The notes under the pieces: generated by a model | Told to the model about the DNA's origin: nothing | What the model saw: only the letters and a program-made list of their open reading frames with translations | Database searches by the model: none | Position numbers and translations under genes: made by a program | Assembly: GCA_030530905.1 (NCBI GenBank) | Contig: JAUMUB010000024.1 | Span: forward strand, 1-12,028 | DNA length: 12,028 nt | Direction: 5' to 3' | From: Bifidobacteriaceae bacterium | Lineage (GTDB): Bacteria > Actinomycetota > Actinomycetes > Actinomycetales > Bifidobacteriaceae | In this document: piece after piece, positions 8,460-12,028 of the stretch | Position numbering within the stretch: position 1 is the stretch's first letter | Layout: the number at the start of each line of letters is the position of its first letter

Positions 8460-8921
8460 ATGGCAGAGAATGATGTACAACAAGAAGAGAATAAAGAAAC
8501 TGGAAATAAGTCTTTTGTTTCTCTACTTACTGACAAGGTAAAACCATCACGTGCTCCTCGTGCACGTCGCATGGATTTGTCACTTACTCACGTCAACGTT
8601 TGGTCAGCTGCAAAAGTATCGTTTATGCTAAGTCTTGCAGGCGGTATTATTCAGATTATCGGCGTAGCTTTTATCTGGGTTTTCTTAAATGCAGTTGGTG
8701 TTTTTGATCAGTTAACACAGATTGTTTCTTCAACTGGTTTAGATACTAACGGTTTTAATTTGAATCAGGTTTTATCCTTAGGTACTGTATTAAGTGGTGT
8801 CACCTTATTTAGCATTTTTGAAATTGTAATGCTTACCATTTTAGCTACAATTGTCACTGCTATATATAATGTGATTGCATCTCTTGTTGGTGGCTTACAT
8901 ATCACGCTCGGTGATGACTAA
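8460..8921 (+). CDS. DUF3566 membrane protein downstream of gyrA
   Basis: Small integral membrane protein of 153 residues whose function I cannot name. It begins with a charged cytoplasmic-looking stretch (residues 1-45, with Lys/Arg clusters near 26-37), then a first membrane segment at about 52-79, a polar linker of about 35 residues, and a second membrane segment at about 113-145 ending in YNVIASLVGGLHITL, a recognisable DUF3566 feature. The family is found immediately after gyrA across actinobacteria, including mycobacteria, which suggests a link to replication or the cell envelope, but only by association. ATG 8460 has GAGGAG at 8449-8454 with a 5-base gap. The 139 bases after gyrA hold no terminator that I can see, so it may be read with gyrBA. 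A strong terminator follows directly. Confidence 0.87.
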   Translation: MAENDVQQEENKETGNKSFVSLLTDKVKPSRAPRARRMDLSLTHVNVWSAAKVSFMLSLAGGIIQIIGVAFIWVFLNAVGVFDQLTQIVSSTGLDTNGFNLNQVLSLGTVLSGVTLFSIFEIVMLTILATIVTAIYNVIASLVGGLHITLGDD

Positions 8922-8932
8922 AAATCCTTTTT

Positions 8933-8960
8933 AAAAGCTCGGCTTCGGCCGAGCTTTTTT
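8933..8960 (+). terminator. Rho-independent terminator with UUCG loop
   Basis: A perfect 11-bp stem pairs 8933-8943 (AAAAGCTCGGC) with 8948-8958 (GCCGAGCTTTT) around the extra-stable tetraloop TTCG closed by C-G. Thymines continue to 8960. It begins 12 bases after the DUF3566 stop and closes the gyrase transcription block. Confidence 0.95.
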
Positions 8961-8975
8961 GTTATAAGTATTGTG

Positions 8976-8981
8976 TAAAGT
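8976..8981 (+). promoter_or_regulatory. Candidate -10 element for a leaderless VanZ-RDD message
   Basis: TAAAGT fits the relaxed actinobacterial -10 pattern TAnnnT and ends 8 bases before GTG 8990, so transcription could start at or next to the first base of the start codon. The gene lacks a Shine-Dalgarno site, and the strong terminator just upstream means it needs its own promoter. No -35 box is evident. Confidence 0.35.
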
Positions 8982-8989
8982 ATGTTACC

Positions 8990-10192
8990 GTGATTTCATA
9001 TTTAGGATATTTTAGTAGACCGTTTAGCTTTGCTTTAATTATTTGGCCAGTAGCATCTTTTTTCTTGTCATTGCCAATTTGGGCATTAATGTATAACCGC
9101 TACCACCGTTTACGTATTACTTCTGTTTTTTCAGCATATATTGCAGTGTTATATATGCTCGGTGTGGTTACGTTTACCATGTATCCTTTGCCAGAAAATG
9201 CTGCAGAATATTGCACAACACATCATATTGCGCCACAGTTAAACATACTCCAATTTATAGGGGATATTCGTGTTGATGGATTGTATGCTATATTGCAGCT
9301 AGTAATGAATGTGGTGCTTTTTATGCCATTTGGTTACATGGCTACTCGCTGGTGGCGTATGGGCTGGATAAAAGTAGTTATTTGCGGTGCATTTTTCTCA
9401 TTATTTATTGAATTGACTCAGCTAACAGGTGTTTGGGGTGTGTATCCATGCGCATATCGCCAATTTGATGTGGATGATCTTTTAACAAATACTTTTGGTG
9501 CTGTTTTAGGTGCATGCGTTGCGCTGATTACTAATAAATTTAAGCCAGTTGAAGTAGTTGATAAGGATGAGATTAATTACCATCCAGGTCTTCTTCACCG
9601 CTTTGTAACGTATACGATCGACATAATAATAATGCTGTTATGTACTTATCCGATATCTATTATTTGTGTTTTGGTGTTCTATCAATTTTCAACGCCTTTA
9701 GGAAATGGCACATATGATTTTAATGGCTTTATATTATCGCCTGAGCTATTTAGCACTTTTACCGATGTACTCATAGCAATTGCTTTGTTCTTGTTGCAAT
9801 GGCTATTCCCTATGTATCATCGAGGTCAAACTATTGGTGGTTTGATAACTCACATGTCGTTTGAAACTAAAAAACGCACAGGATATTATCGTTTAGGATT
9901 CTTTGCGCTTCGATTCGCAATACTGTTGTATTTGAACATATTAACAAAGGGAGCATCTCAATACAGTGCTTTTGTTGTGGTAGTGATGATCTTGGTGTGG
10001 CTATTCTGTGGTAAGAGAATGCCATGGGACTTCATTCCTGGTGAAGATATGCCTAAACTCGATGATGATAATAATGTGGTTTCTATACCGGCTGATGAGG
10101 TAACTACTGTTAATGAAGTTGCTCCTGCGCAATATTCTGTAACAGATTATTCTAATAATACTATTAATAATATGAGTGAATATAATAAATAA
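8990..10192 (+). CDS. VanZ-RDD fusion membrane protein
   Basis: Multi-pass membrane protein of 400 residues joining two domains. The N-terminal VanZ-like domain (about 10-182) has some five hydrophobic segments and the family motifs NVVLFMPFGY at 107-116 and FIELTQL followed by FDVDDLLTNTFGAVLG (Glu 141, Gln 144, Asp 160, Asp 163, Asn 167). The C-terminal RDD domain (about 200-345) has Arg 204 and Asp 211 in HRFVTYTID, a membrane pair, and the HRGQTIGG loop at 277-284. A polar, acidic then Asn-rich tail of about 55 residues follows. VanZ relatives are linked to teicoplanin or lipoglycopeptide tolerance and RDD proteins to ion exchange, but neither role is shown for this fusion, so a resistance call is not justified. 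GTG 8990 is the only start that keeps the first membrane segment; the next ATG (residue 34) lies inside it. No Shine-Dalgarno is visible. Confidence 0.85.
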   Translation: MISYLGYFSRPFSFALIIWPVASFFLSLPIWALMYNRYHRLRITSVFSAYIAVLYMLGVVTFTMYPLPENAAEYCTTHHIAPQLNILQFIGDIRVDGLYAILQLVMNVVLFMPFGYMATRWWRMGWIKVVICGAFFSLFIELTQLTGVWGVYPCAYRQFDVDDLLTNTFGAVLGACVALITNKFKPVEVVDKDEINYHPGLLHRFVTYTIDIIIMLLCTYPISIICVLVFYQFSTPLGNGTYDFNGFILSPELFSTFTDVLIAIALFLLQWLFPMYHRGQTIGGLITHMSFETKKRTGYYRLGFFALRFAILLYLNILTKGASQYSAFVVVVMILVWLFCGKRMPWDFIPGEDMPKLDDDNNVVSIPADEVTTVNEVAPAQYSVTDYSNNTINNMSEYNK

Positions 10193-10233
10193 TCACACGA
10201 GTTTTAGTTGATTTTAGAATACATATGATGATT

Positions 10234-10262
10234 GTAAAGGTGGGCATACAACCCACCTTTAC
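10234..10262 (+). terminator. Hairpin after the VanZ-RDD gene, probable terminator
   Basis: A perfect 11-bp stem pairs 10234-10244 (GTAAAGGTGGG) with 10252-10262 (CCCACCTTTAC) around a 7-base loop. It lies between the membrane protein and gdhA. The following bases (TCATATTGTGG) are not a clean U-tract, so termination may be partial or need Rho. A role on both strands is possible. Confidence 0.6.
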
Positions 10263-10310
10263 TCATATTGTGGATTTTTTCTAGACATACCATATTTTGG
10301 TGCTTTAGAC

Positions 10311-10316
10311 TATAAC
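10311..10316 (+). promoter_or_regulatory. Candidate -10 element for gdhA
   Basis: TATAAC is one base from TATAAT and lies 24 bases before the gdhA start, ahead of AAGGAG at 10330-10335. No convincing -35 box sits 16-18 bases upstream (TAGACA at 10282-10287 is too far for this element), so the call rests on the -10 and on the need for a promoter after the hairpin. Confidence 0.35.
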
Positions 10317-10340
10317 AGTTACTTAATCGAAGGAGATGGT

Positions 10341-11693
10341 ATGTTTAAAAATGCTTACATACAACGCGTGTATGAAAAAGTAAGTAAACGAGATAGTGAT
10401 CAGCAAGAGTTTCTGCAAGCAGTTCAAGAGGTTTTTGAAAGTTTAGAACCAGTTGTTGAACGTCATCCTGAATATGAGAATGCAGCTATTTTAGAGCGTT
10501 TGGTTGAGCCTGAACGTTTGGTTAAGTTCCGAGTTGCATGGGTTGATGATTCTGGAAAAGTGCAAGTAAATCGCGGATACCGTGTTCAGTTCAATTCAGC
10601 GATTGGCCCATATAAGGGTGGATTGCGTTTTCATCCAACAGTTTCTGAATCTGTTGTTAAGTTCTTAGGTTTTGAGCAGATTTTGAAGAATTCTTTAACT
10701 ACTCTTCCTATGGGTGGAGGTAAGGGCGGTTCAGACTTTGATCCTAAGGGTAAGTCTGATGCAGAAGTTATGCGTTTTTGCCAGGCGTTTATGACAGAGT
10801 TGCAACGCCATATTGGCCAGTTTACTGACGTTCCTGCAGGTGATATTAATGTCGGATCTCGAGAAATAGGTTATCTTTTTGGACAGTATAAGCGTGTTCG
10901 TGATGAATACAGTGGTGTGCTCACTGGAAAGAATCTAGAGTTTGGCGGTTCCTTAGTTCGTACTGAGGCAACAGGTTATGGTCTTTGCTATTACACGCAG
11001 GAAGCATTAAAAGTTTTGCGTAATGATTCATTTAAAGATAAGACGGTTGTAATCTCTGGTTCAGGAAATGTGGCTATTTTTGCAGCTCAGAAAGCGATTT
11101 CTTTGGGTGCAAACGTGGTAACCGTTTCAGATTCCAACGGTTATATTTATGATCCACAGGGAATTGATGTTGAATTAGTTAAGCGTATTAAGCTTGAACA
11201 GCGTGGGCGTATTAAGGAATATGCTGATTTAACTGATCATGCTGGTGTGGAATACCATGAAGGCTGTGAGGGTATTTGGACTGTTCCTTGTAATATTGCT
11301 CTTCCTTGTGCAACTCAGAATGAGATTAATGAGCAGTCAGCGCGTACGCTTGTTGAAAATGGTTGTACGGTTGTATGTGAGGGTGCAAATATGCCTTCCA
11401 CTCCTGAAGCTATTTCAGTGTATAAGAATGCGAATGTGTTGTATGGTCCTGCTAAAGCAGCTAATGCTGGTGGTGTAGCCGTTTCTGGTTTGGAGATGAG
11501 TCAGAATTCTTATCGTCTTTCTTGGAGTTTTGGCGAGGCTGATAAGAAGTTGCAGGATATTATGCAAAATATTGTAAGCAATTCTCTTGCTGCTGCAAAA
11601 GAGTATGGTGCTGAGGGTGATCTTATGACAGGTGCTAATATCGCTGGTTTTGAAAAGGTTGCTCAAGCAATGCTTGCTCAAGGTGTTTTGTAG
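10341..11693 (+). CDS. gdhA: NADP-specific glutamate dehydrogenase
   Basis: Cytoplasmic enzyme that makes glutamate from 2-oxoglutarate and ammonia with NADPH, a main entry for nitrogen. The 450 residues match the short hexameric class. The substrate-binding segment is PYKGGLRFHP at 90-99 (Lys 92) and the catalytic segment PMGGGKGGSDFDPKGKSD at 123-140 with Lys 128; DVPAGDI with the catalytic Asp 168 follows. The Rossmann domain has ISGSGNVA at 238-245, and SDSNG at 263-267 lies where NADP-type enzymes bind the phosphate of the cofactor. ATG 10341 follows AAGGAG with a 5-base gap; an overlapping ATG at 10336 is out of frame. It is flanked by a hairpin and a terminator, so it is probably a single-gene unit. 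NADP rather than NAD preference is inferred from similarity to the E. coli-type enzyme. Confidence 0.96.
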   Translation: MFKNAYIQRVYEKVSKRDSDQQEFLQAVQEVFESLEPVVERHPEYENAAILERLVEPERLVKFRVAWVDDSGKVQVNRGYRVQFNSAIGPYKGGLRFHPTVSESVVKFLGFEQILKNSLTTLPMGGGKGGSDFDPKGKSDAEVMRFCQAFMTELQRHIGQFTDVPAGDINVGSREIGYLFGQYKRVRDEYSGVLTGKNLEFGGSLVRTEATGYGLCYYTQEALKVLRNDSFKDKTVVISGSGNVAIFAAQKAISLGANVVTVSDSNGYIYDPQGIDVELVKRIKLEQRGRIKEYADLTDHAGVEYHEGCEGIWTVPCNIALPCATQNEINEQSARTLVENGCTVVCEGANMPSTPEAISVYKNANVLYGPAKAANAGGVAVSGLEMSQNSYRLSWSFGEADKKLQDIMQNIVSNSLAAAKEYGAEGDLMTGANIAGFEKVAQAMLAQGVL

Positions 11694-11712
11694 TTTATAG
11701 TTTAAAGGAAAA

Positions 11713-11749
11713 GAGAAGCATTCATGTTTTTATAGCATGAGTGCTTTTT
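11713..11749 (+). terminator. Rho-independent terminator after gdhA
   Basis: AAGCATTCATG at 11716-11726 pairs with CATGAGTGCTT at 11736-11746 (11 pairs, one G-U) around a 9-base loop, extendable by three outer pairs (two G-U, one A-U) to 11713 and 11749. The right arm runs into TTTTT. It starts 19 bases after the gdhA stop. Confidence 0.85.
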
Positions 11750-11811
11750 CATATTATTTTGCGATAAATGAACATGTAATTTGAATGTTTCGTCTGTTAT
11801 AAATCATATAA

Positions 11812-11831
11812 TTAATACATCGTTGTATTAA
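11812..11831. repeat. Perfect 20-base palindromic site, operator-like
   Basis: TTAATACA and TGTATTAA are exact inverted half-sites separated by TCGT. The size and 8-base arms resemble a dimeric repressor operator, and the site lies 8 bases after a TGTTATAAA extended -10-like element. No regulator or controlled gene is visible in the window, so the role is inferred from shape alone. Confidence 0.4.
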
Positions 11832-11866
11832 ATCATAGGAGAGTAAACTTCGTTAATTGCAATAAA

Positions 11867-11895
11867 TATTTTTTATTTGAAAAAAATAAAAAATA
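11867..11895. repeat. A/T-only inverted repeat flanked by CGTTAATT copies
   Basis: TATTTTTTATTT at 11867-11878 pairs exactly with AAATAAAAAATA at 11884-11895 around a 5-base loop. The octamer CGTTAATT stands on both sides, at 11851-11858 and 11901-11908, in direct orientation. In DNA this poor in G and C such pairing can arise by chance. Confidence 0.35.
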
Positions 11896-12028
11896 AAACT
11901 CGTTAATTACTGGGTAAAATATGTCATTTTGCTATATAAAGTAATTATGCATGACTTTATGATAATTTAAGCTTTTTTAATCGTATTCTTAAAGATATTT
12001 TACACAAAAAAATATAATATTTCGTTAC

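Larger units (their letters stand above)
11750..12028. other. AT-rich intergenic stretch without a supported gene
   Basis: These 279 bases up to the window edge carry no reading frame with a start and ribosome site. What they hold is a TGTTATAAA extended -10-like sequence (11795-11803), a 20-base palindrome (11812-11831), an AGGAGAG purine run (11837-11843) with no start codon behind it, an all-A/T inverted repeat (11867-11895), and the octamer CGTTAATT at 11851 and again at 11901. The stretch is probably the regulatory region of a gene beyond the edge or a plain spacer. Confidence 0.6.

Noticed and set aside
8990..10192. Glycopeptide resistance gene
   Set aside because: VanZ-like domains are widespread in membrane proteins without resistance roles, and no other van genes are present in the window.
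11921..11944. Tiny frame ATG 11921 to TAA (seven residues)
   Set aside because: It has no ribosome binding site and no recognisable peptide features; length is what chance gives.
1..12028. Mobile element, CRISPR array, toxin-antitoxin or other accessory system
   Set aside because: No transposase, integrase, terminal repeats, spaced repeats or tRNA genes were seen. Gene order and direction are those of an intact core region next to the origin.

Overview
This window is the replication-origin neighbourhood of an actinobacterial chromosome, most likely a low-GC member of the Bifidobacteriaceae close to Gardnerella. The reasons are the gene order (origin, dnaN, recF, dciA, gyrB, gyrA, DUF3566 membrane protein, VanZ/RDD membrane protein, gdhA), actinobacterial details in the proteins (for example a RecF signature of the ASxGExW type and MADADVDG in GyrB) and an AT-rich base composition that is unusual for bifidobacterial relatives outside Gardnerella. 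The genus is an inference from memory of these proteins; no search was run.

Layout: bases 1-392 are non-coding and carry an oriC with five perfect and three one-mismatch DnaA boxes, a directly abutting pair of boxes facing a 42-base stretch with only two G/C bases, then dnaN (sliding clamp, 393-1517). After a stem-loop come recF (1607-2911), dciA (helicase loader/operator family, 2957-3430), gyrB (start best placed at GTG 3580, end 5637) and gyrA (GTG 5693-8320). A small DUF3566 membrane protein (8460-8921) follows and the block ends in a textbook terminator with a UUCG loop (8933-8960). A VanZ-RDD fusion membrane protein (GTG 8990-10192) follows, apparently without a Shine-Dalgarno site, then a hairpin (10234-10262), gdhA (NADP-type glutamate dehydrogenase, 10341-11693) and its terminator (11713-11749). 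The last ~280 bases are very AT-rich, contain no supported gene, and hold two perfect palindromes and a repeated octamer.

How it works together: all genes lie on the + strand and point away from the origin. The first five make the machinery that loads, clamps, repairs and unwinds the chromosome: DnaA boxes open the duplex, DciA helps install the helicase, DnaN holds the polymerase, RecF supports gap repair and GyrBA removes the supercoils ahead of the fork. The DUF3566 gene is a habitual actinobacterial neighbour of gyrA with no firmly known role. The VanZ-RDD gene and gdhA appear to be separate transcription units for envelope and nitrogen metabolism.

I found no mobile element, CRISPR array, RNA gene or defence system. 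The window is a conserved core region. The most interesting items are the origin architecture, the start-site corrections, the RecF insertion, the probable leaderless message and the palindromes in the terminal spacer.
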